DNA of 42,663 nucleotides from Trueperaceae bacterium (lineage in GTDB: Bacteria; Deinococcota; Deinococci; Deinococcales; Trueperaceae), in assembly GCA_036381035.1 (NCBI GenBank), contig DASVDQ010000007.1, positions 1 to 42,663 on the forward strand, read 5' to 3'. Below, piece after piece: positions 1-9,597 of the stretch. The notes beneath the pieces were generated by a model, which was not told the DNA's origin, did no database searches, and saw only the letters and a program-made list of their open reading frames with translations. The translations under genes were made by a program, and so were the position numbers. Numbering within the stretch: position 1 is the stretch's first letter; each line of letters opens with the position of its first letter.

Positions 1-232
1 TGCAGGTGGCCAGCGACCTGGAGGTGGTGCAGAAGTCAGGCAGCTGGTTCTCCTACGGCGAGCTGCGCCTGGGCCAGGGCAAGGAGAAGGCCGTGGAGCT
101 GCTCACCACCAGACCCGACCTCGTCGAAGAGATAAGGCGGGCGGTGATGGACGCGATCTCGTCGGGCAAGCCGGGCGCGAAGCCGGCCTGGTCGACCGCC
201 TCCGACGACGACGCCTTCGCGGGAGAGCCGTC

Positions 233-236
<4 letters not shown>
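1..236 (+). CDS. recA: RecA recombinase, C-terminal fragment (5' end outside window)
   Basis: RecA forms ATP-dependent filaments on single-stranded DNA for homologous recombination and the DNA-damage response. Only the last 77 codons are visible, read in the frame that begins at base 3 and ends at TGA 234-236. The segment VVQKSGSWFSYGELRLGQG is the strongly conserved end of the RecA core, a substrate-contact and folding motif found across bacteria. It is followed by the short acidic tail DDDAFAGEPS typical of RecA C-termini. The stop overlaps the GTG start of rny by four bases (GTGA), so the two are probably co-transcribed and translationally coupled. The recA-rny neighbourhood is common in several phyla. 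Identity is secure despite the truncation; the true start lies upstream of the window. Confidence 0.95.
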
Positions 237-2844
<2,608 letters not shown>

Positions 2845-2870
2845 GCGGGGCGTCCTTGGCCCGTCCGGGT

Positions 2871-2888
2871 GCGCGCCTCCCGGCGCGT
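2871..2888. terminator. Possible bidirectional hairpin between prs and the regulator gene
   Basis: A short inverted repeat CGCGCC (2872-2877) / GGCGCG (2882-2887) with a four-base loop lies in the 57-bp gap between the convergent genes prs and the TPR/winged-helix regulator. A G-U pair could extend it. There is no T-run on either side, so terminator function is only suggested by position. Confidence 0.3.
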
Positions 2889-2901
2889 CCGCCGGCAGCC
2901 C

Positions 2902-4815
2902 TCACCTCCACGCCTCCCGCACGCGCCTGATGCGGGCCACCACCAGCGGCAGGCGGTAGTCGCCGCTCGTCAGGCTGGCGCGCGCCGACTCCCACAGCTC
3001 GAGGTCGTCGCCCACGGCGGTCGCGAGCTGGATCAGCAGGTCGGGGTCGCCGGAGCGCATGACGGCGCGCCGCAGGCACTCCTCGATGTGGAGCCTCAGC
3101 TCCACGACCGCCGGCGCCTCCGACCCCGGCAGCAGCGGCCCGGCGTAGTGCTGCACGGCCTGGTGCACCTTGCCGCCGGCGAGCAGGCCGAGCACGAGCC
3201 TGAAGTCGCACTCGCACGGCACGGTGATGCGGTAAGGGGACGGCGAGATGGGCACGAGCTGCCGCAGGCGCGACACCGTCGACTTCACGGTGCCCTCCCC
3301 CACCTCGTCGCCGAACACCAGGCGCCTCAGCTCCCCGGTCGTCACGCCCTCCTCGCGCTCGCACAGCACGGCCATGACCTCGCACTGGCGCAGCGTGAGG
3401 TCGAGCTCCCGCGCCCGGTACTCGAGCCGCGGCGCGCCGAGGAGCCTCACCTTCAGCGCCTGGCCGCCGCCGTGGGCCATGGCGTGGAGGTCGGCGTAGA
3501 CGGGGTCGCAGGCCATGAGGAGCCGCCAGCCGGGCTCGGCCAGCTCGCGCGTGCCCTCGGCGGCCTCGGCGAGCGCCCGCGACGCCTCGTCCAGCCTGCC
3601 GTCCCGCAGGCGGCAGCGCGCCAGCCACAGCAGGGCCTGCGTCTCGAGGAGCTGGAGGTTCGTCTGCTCGAGCTGCCGCGCGGCCGTCTCCAACAGCTCG
3701 CAGGCGCGCTCGGCGTCGAAGTAGGCCAGCGCCATGCCCATGCCCAGCGCGCCGATCGCGGACTGCGCCCGCGAGGCGCCGCGGGAGAGCGAGTAGGCGT
3801 ACTCGGCCGACTCGCGGGCGGCCAGGAGGTCGCCCCTGGCGATGTGGGCCTTGGTGACGTCGAGGGAGGCCGAGGCCACCTGGGTCAGGGGCGAGCGGCG
3901 CTTGAGCGTCGTGAGGAGCGCCAGGGCCTCGTCGAGGCGCCCGTCGAGGACGTGCATGTCGGCGACCGTGGAGACGACGGCCTCGTAGGTGGGCATGCCG
4001 ACCTTCGCCGGGTCGACGGGCACGGTCCTGAGCACCTCCCGCGCGGCGTCGAGCTCGCCGAGGAGGATCTGCCCGAACGCCAGCGCGGCGGCGGCCAGCT
4101 CGCGCCTGTGCTCCTCCCTGACGCCGCGCCGCGCGTACTCGTCGAGCGCCCAACGCGCCCAGTCGCGGCCGCTGCGGTACCGCCCCAGCCCGAGCTCGTG
4201 GTTGGCGACGTCGACGGCGCACGCCACGACGAGGTGGCCGGCGTCGGCGTTCTCGGCCAGCGCCAGCGCGCGCCTGAACAGCAGGATCGGCGAGCGCCTG
4301 TCGCCCTCCAGCGCCAGCGCGAACGCCCGCGCCCTGATGGTCGTCGCGGACTCGTGCGCCTCGAGCGCGCGCTGGGTCTCGGCGGCCATCTCCGCCCCCG
4401 GCTGCGTGACGGCGACGGCCGCCCGCAGCTCCGGCGCCGCCGACTCCCGGAGCACGGCGGAGACCAGCGGCATGACCTCGGCCTGGCGGTTCACGGCCGT
4501 GGCGGTGACGAACAGCCAGTAGGCGACGTTGGGGTGGGACTGGACGGCGCTCGGCAGGCCGGAGAGTGCCTGCCACAGCGCCTCGAACTCGCCGGCGTCG
4601 AAGGCGCGGTTGCCTACCTGGTCGACGACCTCGGGGACGAGCCCGACGTCGGTCTCGAGGCACGCGGCGAGGGCCTCCCGCCAGCGACCGCTCCTCAGGC
4701 AGCCGCCGACGCGCTCCCTGGCCTCCTCGAGGGCCGTGGCGGGCGCGTCGAGCGCCGCCGGAGGTACCTCGTCCCTCCGGCGGCCGTGCCCAGTCGCACG
4801 CACAGCTCCGCCCAC
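2902..4815 (-). CDS. SARP/MalT-like transcriptional regulator: TPR-like array plus C-terminal winged helix
   Basis: This 637-residue protein has a long Ala/Leu/Glu-rich helical region (about residues 20-430) with the spacing of TPR-like repeats. An OmpR/PhoB-type winged-helix domain follows (about 453-535: LKVRLLGAPRLEY, then GTVKSTVSRLRQLVP as the recognition-helix region). The first segment resembles the start of SARP/BTAD DNA-binding domains, but here the DNA-binding domain follows the TPR region, whereas classic SARPs carry it at the N-terminus. No receiver domain or P-loop is seen. The GTG start at 4815 is chosen because a purine-rich AGGGGGC lies about 6 nt upstream and an in-frame stop (TAG, 4825-4827) blocks extension. 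The gene stands alone between convergent prs and the pst operon. Its target is unknown; I infer it is a signal-dependent activator. Confidence 0.75.
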   Translation of the reverse strand: MGGAVRATGHGRRRDEVPPAALDAPATALEEARERVGGCLRSGRWREALAACLETDVGLVPEVVDQVGNRAFDAGEFEALWQALSGLPSAVQSHPNVAYWLFVTATAVNRQAEVMPLVSAVLRESAAPELRAAVAVTQPGAEMAAETQRALEAHESATTIRARAFALALEGDRRSPILLFRRALALAENADAGHLVVACAVDVANHELGLGRYRSGRDWARWALDEYARRGVREEHRRELAAAALAFGQILLGELDAAREVLRTVPVDPAKVGMPTYEAVVSTVADMHVLDGRLDEALALLTTLKRRSPLTQVASASLDVTKAHIARGDLLAARESAEYAYSLSRGASRAQSAIGALGMGMALAYFDAERACELLETAARQLEQTNLQLLETQALLWLARCRLRDGRLDEASRALAEAAEGTRELAEPGWRLLMACDPVYADLHAMAHGGGQALKVRLLGAPRLEYRARELDLTLRQCEVMAVLCEREEGVTTGELRRLVFGDEVGEGTVKSTVSRLRQLVPISPSPYRITVPCECDFRLVLGLLAGGKVHQAVQHYAGPLLPGSEAPAVVELRLHIEECLRRAVMRSGDPDLLIQLATAVGDDLELWESARASLTSGDYRLPLVVARIRRVREAWR

Positions 4816-4850
4816 GCTCGCCCCCTACGCCCGAATGCGTTGAGGGGGCA

Positions 4851-4856
4851 AGCATA
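4851..4856 (-). promoter_or_regulatory. Putative -10 box (TATGCT) of the TPR/winged-helix regulator gene
   Basis: On the minus strand TATGCT lies 35 nt upstream of the GTG start at 4815. That would give a leader of about 29 nt carrying the AGGGGGC ribosome-binding site. No clear -35 is visible. The box fits the TANNNT form seen at many other gene starts in this window. Confidence 0.4.
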
Positions 4857-5183
4857 GCGCCTCCCCGGCGAGGCGCCGTGACGAGCTGGGCAGGAGCCCA
4901 AGGCGGCCCGTCGCCGCGCGGCGAGCGCGGGCCGGCGTAGCCCCGAGGCGGGACACGGCGGCGGGAGCGGCACGAGTAGGTGTACGTGGCGGGTGGGTCC
5001 GCGAGGGTCGGGCAGGGCGCGCGAGCCGGTCGCTGGCGGCACGGGGGTCAAGCGAGGGGCGCTGCGCCGGCTCGCGCGGCGACGGGCCGGGGCCTGCCGC
5101 GGCCGCTGCGTGGCGTGATACACGCGCCGAGTAAGAATCCTGTAAGGCTCCGCCGGTAGCCTGGTCGTCGAGGACCGAGGTAA

Positions 5184-5216
5184 CCCTCCCATTACCTCTT
5201 CCCATCCTCTTCCGAG
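5184..5216. repeat. Three 11-bp-spaced direct repeats (CCCTCCC / CCTCTTCC / CCTCTTCC)
   Basis: The units begin at 5184, 5195 and 5206. The last two share CCTCTTCC exactly (5195-5202 and 5206-5213), and the first is a weaker copy. A spacing of one helical turn is typical of sites bound head-to-tail by winged-helix regulators. The block lies about 370 bp upstream of the regulator gene start. Confidence 0.4.
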
Positions 5217-5218
5217 AA

Positions 5219-5243
5219 GACCCCGCGCCTCCCACGCGGGGTC
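5219..5243 (-). terminator. Hairpin downstream of pstB, probable pst operon terminator
   Basis: GACCCCGCG (5219-5227) and CGCGGGGTC (5235-5243) form a perfect 9-bp stem with a 7-nt loop. Read on the minus strand, the stem is followed by TTCTCGG, a weak T-rich tail. It lies about 120 bp past the pstB stop. Confidence 0.5.
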
Positions 5244-5361
5244 ACCCCTTATGGGGCGCCCGAGGGCCTCCGGCGGGACCCGCACCGCGACGACCGCGAG
5301 CCGCGCGGCTCGCCAGGCCGACGGTCACCGGCGAGCCGGGGCGCCCTCGGGCCGCCGGGCC

Positions 5362-6168
5362 CTACCCGAAGCGGCCGGAGACGTAGCGCTCGGTCAGCTC
5401 GTGCTTGGGGTTCGTGAAGATCAGGTCGGTGGGGCCCTCCTCCACGAGCCTGCCGAGGTGCATGAAGGCGGTGCGGTCGCTGACGCGGCCCGCCTGCTGC
5501 ATGTTGTGCGTGACGATCAGCACCGTGTAGTCGCGCTTGAGGTCGTGGATCAGGCGCTCGATCTTGTCTGTCGCGATGGGGTCGAGGGCGCTCGTCGGCT
5601 CGTCCATGAGGATCACGCTCGGGTCGGAGGCGAGGGCCCTGGCGATGCACAAGCGCTGCTGCTGCCCCCCGGAGAGCCCCAGGCCGGACTGCCTGAGCTT
5701 GTCGGCGACCTCGTCCCACAGCGCCGCGCTCCGCAGCGCGCGCTCGACGAGGGCGTCCATGTCGCCGCGGAACCCCATGAGCCGCGGACCGAACGCGACG
5801 TTCTCGTAGATCGACTTCGGGAACGGGTTCGGCTTCTGGAACACCATGCCGATGCGCCGGCGGACCTCGACGGGGTCGACGTCCGGCCCGTAGAGCTCGA
5901 CGCCGTCGTACCTGACGCTGCCCTCGACCCTGACCCCCTCGACGAGGTCGTTCATGCGGTTGATCGACCTCAGCAGCGTGCTCTTGCCGCTGCCCGACGC
6001 CCCTATGAGGGCCGTGACCTGGTGGCGCGGGACCGTGAGGGAGACGTGGTGGATGGCCTGGAAGGCGCCGTACCATAGGCTGAGGTCGGTGATGACGAGC
6101 GCCGACTCCTCGGGCGGTACCGGCGCGCTGCGGACGGTCTCGGCGGGGATGCTGGCGGTCTCGGTCAA
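5362..6168 (-). CDS. pstB: Phosphate ABC transporter ATP-binding protein PstB
   Basis: PstB is the cytoplasmic ATPase that powers high-affinity phosphate uptake through PstC and PstA. The 268-residue protein has Walker [10 protein letters not shown] (residues 56-64), the PstB-typical [19 protein letters not shown] in the Q-loop region, the signature LSGGQQQRL, Walker [14 protein letters not shown] and the H-loop VTHNM. The start is taken as TTG at 6168 because AGAGGTGAGAGG lies directly upstream and there is no in-frame ATG or GTG nearby that would keep the N-terminus. It is the last gene of pstSCAB, 18 bp after pstA. No phoU follows, unlike many pst operons. Confidence 0.97.
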   Translation of the reverse strand: MTETASIPAETVRSAPVPPEESALVITDLSLWYGAFQAIHHVSLTVPRHQVTALIGASGSGKSTLLRSINRMNDLVEGVRVEGSVRYDGVELYGPDVDPVEVRRRIGMVFQKPNPFPKSIYENVAFGPRLMGFRGDMDALVERALRSAALWDEVADKLRQSGLGLSGGQQQRLCIARALASDPSVILMDEPTSALDPIATDKIERLIHDLKRDYTVLIVTHNMQQAGRVSDRTAFMHLGRLVEEGPTDLIFTNPKHELTERYVSGRFG

Positions 6169-6186
6169 CCTCTCACCTCTCGCCCC

Positions 6187-7557
6187 TCACCAGCGGCTCT
6201 CGAACCGGCGTCTGAGGTACGACGCCAGCGAGTAGAGCACGACGAGGACGAGGAGCAGCACCACGATGGCCGCCGAGGCGACGTGGAGGAACTCGGCGTC
6301 GTTCTCGGAGACCCAGGTGTAGACCTGGATGGGGATCGCGGTGAAGAGCGCGAGTGGTCCGTCGGGCGGACGCGGCACGAACGCCGCCGCGCCGATCACG
6401 ATCAGCGGCGCCGTCTCGCCGATCGCCCTGGCGACGGCCAGTATCACGCCCGTCACGATGCCGCCCACGGCGTTGGGCAGGACGACGCGGGCGACGACCT
6501 GCGAGCGCGTGGCCCCCAGGCCGTAGGCGGCCTGGCGCAGGCTGTCGGGCACGGCGCGGATCGCCTCGCGCGCCGCCACCACGACGACCGGCACGACCAG
6601 CAGGGTCAGCGTGAGCGCGCCGGCCAGCACGACGGGGCCGAGGCGGAGCAGCCTGACGAACACGCTCAGCCCGAGGATGCCGTAGACGACGCTGGGCACG
6701 CCGGCCAGGTTCGCGAGGTTCAGCTCGACGAGGCGGGCGAAGCGGGTGTGCGGCGCGTACTCCTCGAGGTAGACGGCCGTGCCCACGCCGAGCGGCACCG
6801 ACATGACGATGACGAGGGCGACGAGCAGCAGGCTCCCGGCGAGGGCGGGCAGCAGGCCCGCCACCGACGGCGAGCGCGAGGCGTTCCTCGCGAGGAACGA
6901 CGCGTCGAGCCAGGCGTTGAGCACGACGACCTGCCCCGGCTCGGCCCGCTCCAGCAGCTCGCGTCGCCGCCGCAGGCCCTCGAACAGCGGCAGGTCGGCG
7001 ACGCGCTCGTCGCGGCTCGAGGTCACGATCCACCTCAGCGGCCTGCCGTCGACCCACGGCATCAGTTCGACGCGGTTGCGCGCGCCGAAGACGCGTCGCG
7101 CCTCGCGGTCGCTCAGGAGCGCCGCGACCTCGTCCTCCGTCAGGCCCTGGGCGCGCAGCTCGAGCCGCACGACGTTGTCCCAGGTGCGGAAGAACGCGAA
7201 GCCCTCGAGGAAGGAGAAGCTCTGACCAGAGTTCCGCGGCTCGATCACCTGCCACGAGAAGCTGTCCGTCACCACGTCGAACAGCAGCGTCGCGAGCAGC
7301 GCCAGCGCGAGCAGCACGGGCACCGCGACGGCCGTGCCGAAGGCGCGCGCGCCGGCGCGCCGGCGGCGCGCCTGCACGCCCCCCAGGTCGAGCATGTCGG
7401 GGCGCTCGGGGCGGTCCGACGGCTGCGGCCCCGCCCGCCGTCCCCTGCGCCGCGGACGTACGGGCCCCTCGGGGCGCCCCGCGAGGTCCGCCCGCTCGGC
7501 CGAGGACGCCTCGTCCGGCGCCGGGCGCCGGGGCTCCCGCCCGCCGTCGCCCCTCAC
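6187..7557 (-). CDS. pstA: Phosphate ABC transporter permease PstA with extended N-terminus and large insert
   Basis: PstA is one of two membrane subunits of the phosphate importer. At 456 residues it is much longer than the usual 280-300. Residues 1-70 are Arg/Pro-rich. The first membrane helix lies at about 73-95. A hydrophilic segment of roughly 140 residues (about 96-235), presumably outside the membrane, precedes the conserved permease core. That core carries PLGVGTAVYLEEYAP, GVPSVVYGILGL and the EAA-like RQAAYGLGATRSQVV, which contacts PstB. The GTG start at 7557 overlaps the pstC stop (GTGA). An ATG at 7395 (MLDLGGVQ) is an alternative that would drop the basic leader, but it lacks a ribosome-binding site. 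Family assignment is firm; the role of the insert is unknown. Confidence 0.92.
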   Translation of the reverse strand: MRGDGGREPRRPAPDEASSAERADLAGRPEGPVRPRRRGRRAGPQPSDRPERPDMLDLGGVQARRRRAGARAFGTAVAVPVLLALALLATLLFDVVTDSFSWQVIEPRNSGQSFSFLEGFAFFRTWDNVVRLELRAQGLTEDEVAALLSDREARRVFGARNRVELMPWVDGRPLRWIVTSSRDERVADLPLFEGLRRRRELLERAEPGQVVVLNAWLDASFLARNASRSPSVAGLLPALAGSLLLVALVIVMSVPLGVGTAVYLEEYAPHTRFARLVELNLANLAGVPSVVYGILGLSVFVRLLRLGPVVLAGALTLTLLVVPVVVVAAREAIRAVPDSLRQAAYGLGATRSQVVARVVLPNAVGGIVTGVILAVARAIGETAPLIVIGAAAFVPRPPDGPLALFTAIPIQVYTWVSENDAEFLHVASAAIVVLLLVLVVLYSLASYLRRRFESRW

Positions 7558-8477
7558 TCGTAGCGCTCCCGGTAGCGGCCCACCACGAGCTGCGAGGCGA
7601 GGTTGAGGAGCAGCGTGATCACGAACAGCGTGGCGGCCACCGCGTAGAGGGAGCGCGACGCCAACGACCCGGCGGGCTGGTCACCGGTGGCCGCCTGGAC
7701 GATGAACGCGGTCATCGTCGCGATCGTCTCGCGCGGGTCGAGCGTGAACAGCGGCCGCTGGCCGGCCGCCAGCGTGACGATCATCGTCTCCCCCACCGCC
7801 CGCGCCATCGCCAGGACCACCGAGGCGACGATCCCGGAGAGGGCCGCGGGCAGCACGACGCGGGATATCAGCTGCACCTTCGTCGCCCCCAGCCCGTAGG
7901 CGGCCTGGCGCAGCGACGACGGCACCGCCTGCATCGCGTCGGTGGAGATGCTCGACACCGTGGGGAGGACCATGAAGCCCATGACGAGGCCCGCGGAGAG
8001 CGGGTTGAACAGGTTCAGTCCGGGCACCACGCGCTGCAGCAGCGGCGTGACGTAGAGCAGCGCGAAGTAGCCGAACACGACCGTGGGCACGCCGGCGAGG
8101 AGCTCGAGCAGCGCCGTCACGCGCCGCCGCCGGCCGGGCGGCGCGAACTCGGAGAGGTAGACGGCGCTCGCCAGGCCCAGGGGCACGCCCACCGCGAGCG
8201 CGATGGCCGTGACGAGGAACGTGCCGGTCAGCAGGGGGAGGATGCCGAAGCTGCGGTCGGCGAAGAGGGGCGTCCAGCGCGTGGAGGTGAAGAACTCGCG
8301 GAGCGTGACGGCCGGGTCGGCGAAGAACGCGGTGGTCTCGCCCAGCAGCACGGCGACGACGCCGAAGGTCGTCAGCACCGACACGCCGGCGCAGAGCAGC
8401 AGCAGGCCGCGCACCAGCCGCTCGCGCGCCCTCGCCCGCCGACCGAGCCGCAGCGGGGCCGCGCCCGTCCTCGTCAC
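7554..8477 (-). CDS. pstC: Phosphate ABC transporter permease PstC
   Basis: PstC pairs with PstA to form the phosphate channel. The 307-residue protein has six predicted membrane helices. It carries the binding-protein-dependent permease motifs PLGLASAVYLSEFAP, AGVPTVVFGYFAL and the EAA loop RQAAYGLGATKVQLI, followed by ARAVGETMIV, all characteristic of PstC. The GTG start at 8477 has GGGAGGGG just upstream. The stop overlaps pstA (GTGA). It lies second in pstSCAB, about 50 bp after pstS. Length and motif order are normal for the family. Confidence 0.96.
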   Translation of the reverse strand: MTRTGAAPLRLGRRARARERLVRGLLLLCAGVSVLTTFGVVAVLLGETTAFFADPAVTLREFFTSTRWTPLFADRSFGILPLLTGTFLVTAIALAVGVPLGLASAVYLSEFAPPGRRRRVTALLELLAGVPTVVFGYFALLYVTPLLQRVVPGLNLFNPLSAGLVMGFMVLPTVSSISTDAMQAVPSSLRQAAYGLGATKVQLISRVVLPAALSGIVASVVLAMARAVGETMIVTLAAGQRPLFTLDPRETIATMTAFIVQAATGDQPAGSLASRSLYAVAATLFVITLLLNLASQLVVGRYRERYE

Positions 8478-8525
8478 GCCTCGCCCCTCCCGGCCCGCCC
8501 GCCGCGCGGGGAGCCCACGCCGCGG

Positions 8526-9485
8526 TCAGTCGCCCCGCACGGCCTCGAGCACGGAGTCGCCGGGCTCGAAGTCGGCGAACGCCGAGCCGGTGACGCGGTC
8601 CTCGAAGCGCTGCAGGGTGGCGGCGTAGACGTCATCGCCGTAGGTAGCGTAACCGGAGTCGGCGATGAGCTCGCGGTTGCGCTCGTCCAGGTAGAACCGC
8701 ACGAAGGCCTGCACCTCTGGTCTCTCGGCCGACCTGGCGCTGACGTAGACGAACAGCGGCCGGGACAGCGGCGTGTAGGTGTTCGCCTCTATGCTCTCGG
8801 CGCTCGGCGCCACGCAGCCGTCGCCGCCGTCGACCTCGAGCGCCCTCACGCGCGAGGCGTTCTCGACGTAGTAGGCGAAGCCGAGGTAGCCGAGCGCGTA
8901 GCGGTCCCCCTCGACGCCGGTGACCAGCACGTTGTCGTCCTCGCTGGGGAAGAAGTCGGTGCGCACGGCGCCGGCCTCGCCGTTCACGGCCTCGGTGAAG
9001 TAGTCGAAGGTCCCGGAGTCCGTGCCGGGGCCGTAGAGGACGATCTCCTCGTCGGGCCACCCGGGCCGCACGTCGCTCCACAGACGCACCCGCGAGCCCG
9101 GCTCCCAGATCGCCCGCAGCTCCGCGACGGTGAGGCACCTGGCGAAGTCGTTGGCCGCGTTGACGACGACCGTGATCGCGTCGGCGGCGACGGGCAGCTC
9201 GATGACCGCGATGCCGTGCGCCGCGCAGGCCTCGAGCTCCTCCTCCTTCACCGCGCGCGAGGCGTCGGCGACGTCGATCTCGCCGGCGCAGAGCTTGGAG
9301 AGACCGCCGCCGGTGCCGGAGAACGCCACCGCGATGCCGACGTCCGGGTTCTCGATCGAGAACTCCTCGGCCATCGCCAGCGAGATCGGGTAGACGGTCG
9401 ACGACCCGTCGACGCGGAGGGACTGGGCCGCGGCGAGGCCGAGCAGCGCGATCGCGAGGGGGAGCGCGGCGTGAGCGCTTCTCAA
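8526..9485 (-). CDS. pstS: Periplasmic phosphate-binding protein PstS
   Basis: PstS captures phosphate outside the inner membrane and delivers it to PstCA. The mature part starts with LRVDGSSTVYPIS, the classic PstS phosphate-binding strand. SGTGGGLSKLCAGEIDVADA and YGPGTDSGTFDYF follow, supplying Ser/Thr/Asp phosphate contacts. I place the start at TTG 9485 (319 residues). A perfect GGAGGT sits 5 nt upstream, and the product then begins with a compact signal peptide ending near GLAAAQS (signal peptidase I type, no lipobox). A longer reading from 9635 would add about 50 Arg/Pro-rich residues before the signal peptide and is unlikely. It is first in the pst operon. Cys residues at CAGE and CAAHG could form a disulfide. 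Confidence 0.94.
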   Translation of the reverse strand: MRSAHAALPLAIALLGLAAAQSLRVDGSSTVYPISLAMAEEFSIENPDVGIAVAFSGTGGGLSKLCAGEIDVADASRAVKEEELEACAAHGIAVIELPVAADAITVVVNAANDFARCLTVAELRAIWEPGSRVRLWSDVRPGWPDEEIVLYGPGTDSGTFDYFTEAVNGEAGAVRTDFFPSEDDNVLVTGVEGDRYALGYLGFAYYVENASRVRALEVDGGDGCVAPSAESIEANTYTPLSRPLFVYVSARSAERPEVQAFVRFYLDERNRELIADSGYATYGDDVYAATLQRFEDRVTGSAFADFEPGDSVLEAVRGD

Positions 9486-9503
9486 GCGGACCTCCGAGGG
9501 TGA

Positions 9504-9533
9504 CGGCGAGGCCGTGGCGTCACGGCCTCGTCG
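9504..9533. promoter_or_regulatory. Strong inverted repeat in the pstS leader / pstS-hutI divergent region
   Basis: CGAGGCCGTG (9507-9516) and CACGGCCTCG (9521-9530) form a perfect 10-bp stem with a GCGT loop. One G-U and two G-C pairs extend it to 13 pairs. It sits 18 nt before the pstS start, just 5' of its Shine-Dalgarno. It could be an operator or an mRNA structure; no Pho-box-like repeat was recognised. Confidence 0.45.
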
Positions 9534-9581
9534 GGGTGCGGGCCGGGGACGCGCCGGGTAAGGGCGCGGGCGGGCCCGGGG

Positions 9582-9587
9582 TATCCT
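9582..9587 (+). promoter_or_regulatory. Putative -10 box (TATCCT) of hutI, leaderless-type
   Basis: TATCCT lies 10 nt before the GTG start at 9598, so transcription would begin within a few bases of the start codon. No Shine-Dalgarno fits between them. No -35 is evident. Confidence 0.5.
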
Positions 9588-9597
9588 CGCCCAAGTC

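Larger units (their letters stand above)
4857..5361. other. About 505 bp non-coding gap between the regulator and pstB
   Basis: No convincing gene is present; the small open frames here have Arg/Pro/Ala-rich low-complexity translations. The gap holds three 11-bp-spaced pyrimidine-rich repeats (5184-5216), a 9-bp hairpin (5219-5243), and an 18-bp perfect palindrome GCGAGCCGCGCGGCTCGC (5296-5313). It also has a long-range inverted repeat CCCGAGGGC/GCCCTCGGG (5259-5267 with 5343-5351) just beyond the pstB stop. The 3' side is therefore likely to be a structured tail of the pst mRNA, and the rest is upstream sequence of the regulator gene. Confidence 0.5.

Noticed and set aside
4825-5285. Small minus-strand frames in the pstB-regulator gap
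   Set aside because: Arg/Pro/Ala-rich, no motif, and overlapping hairpins and repeats; no support as genes.
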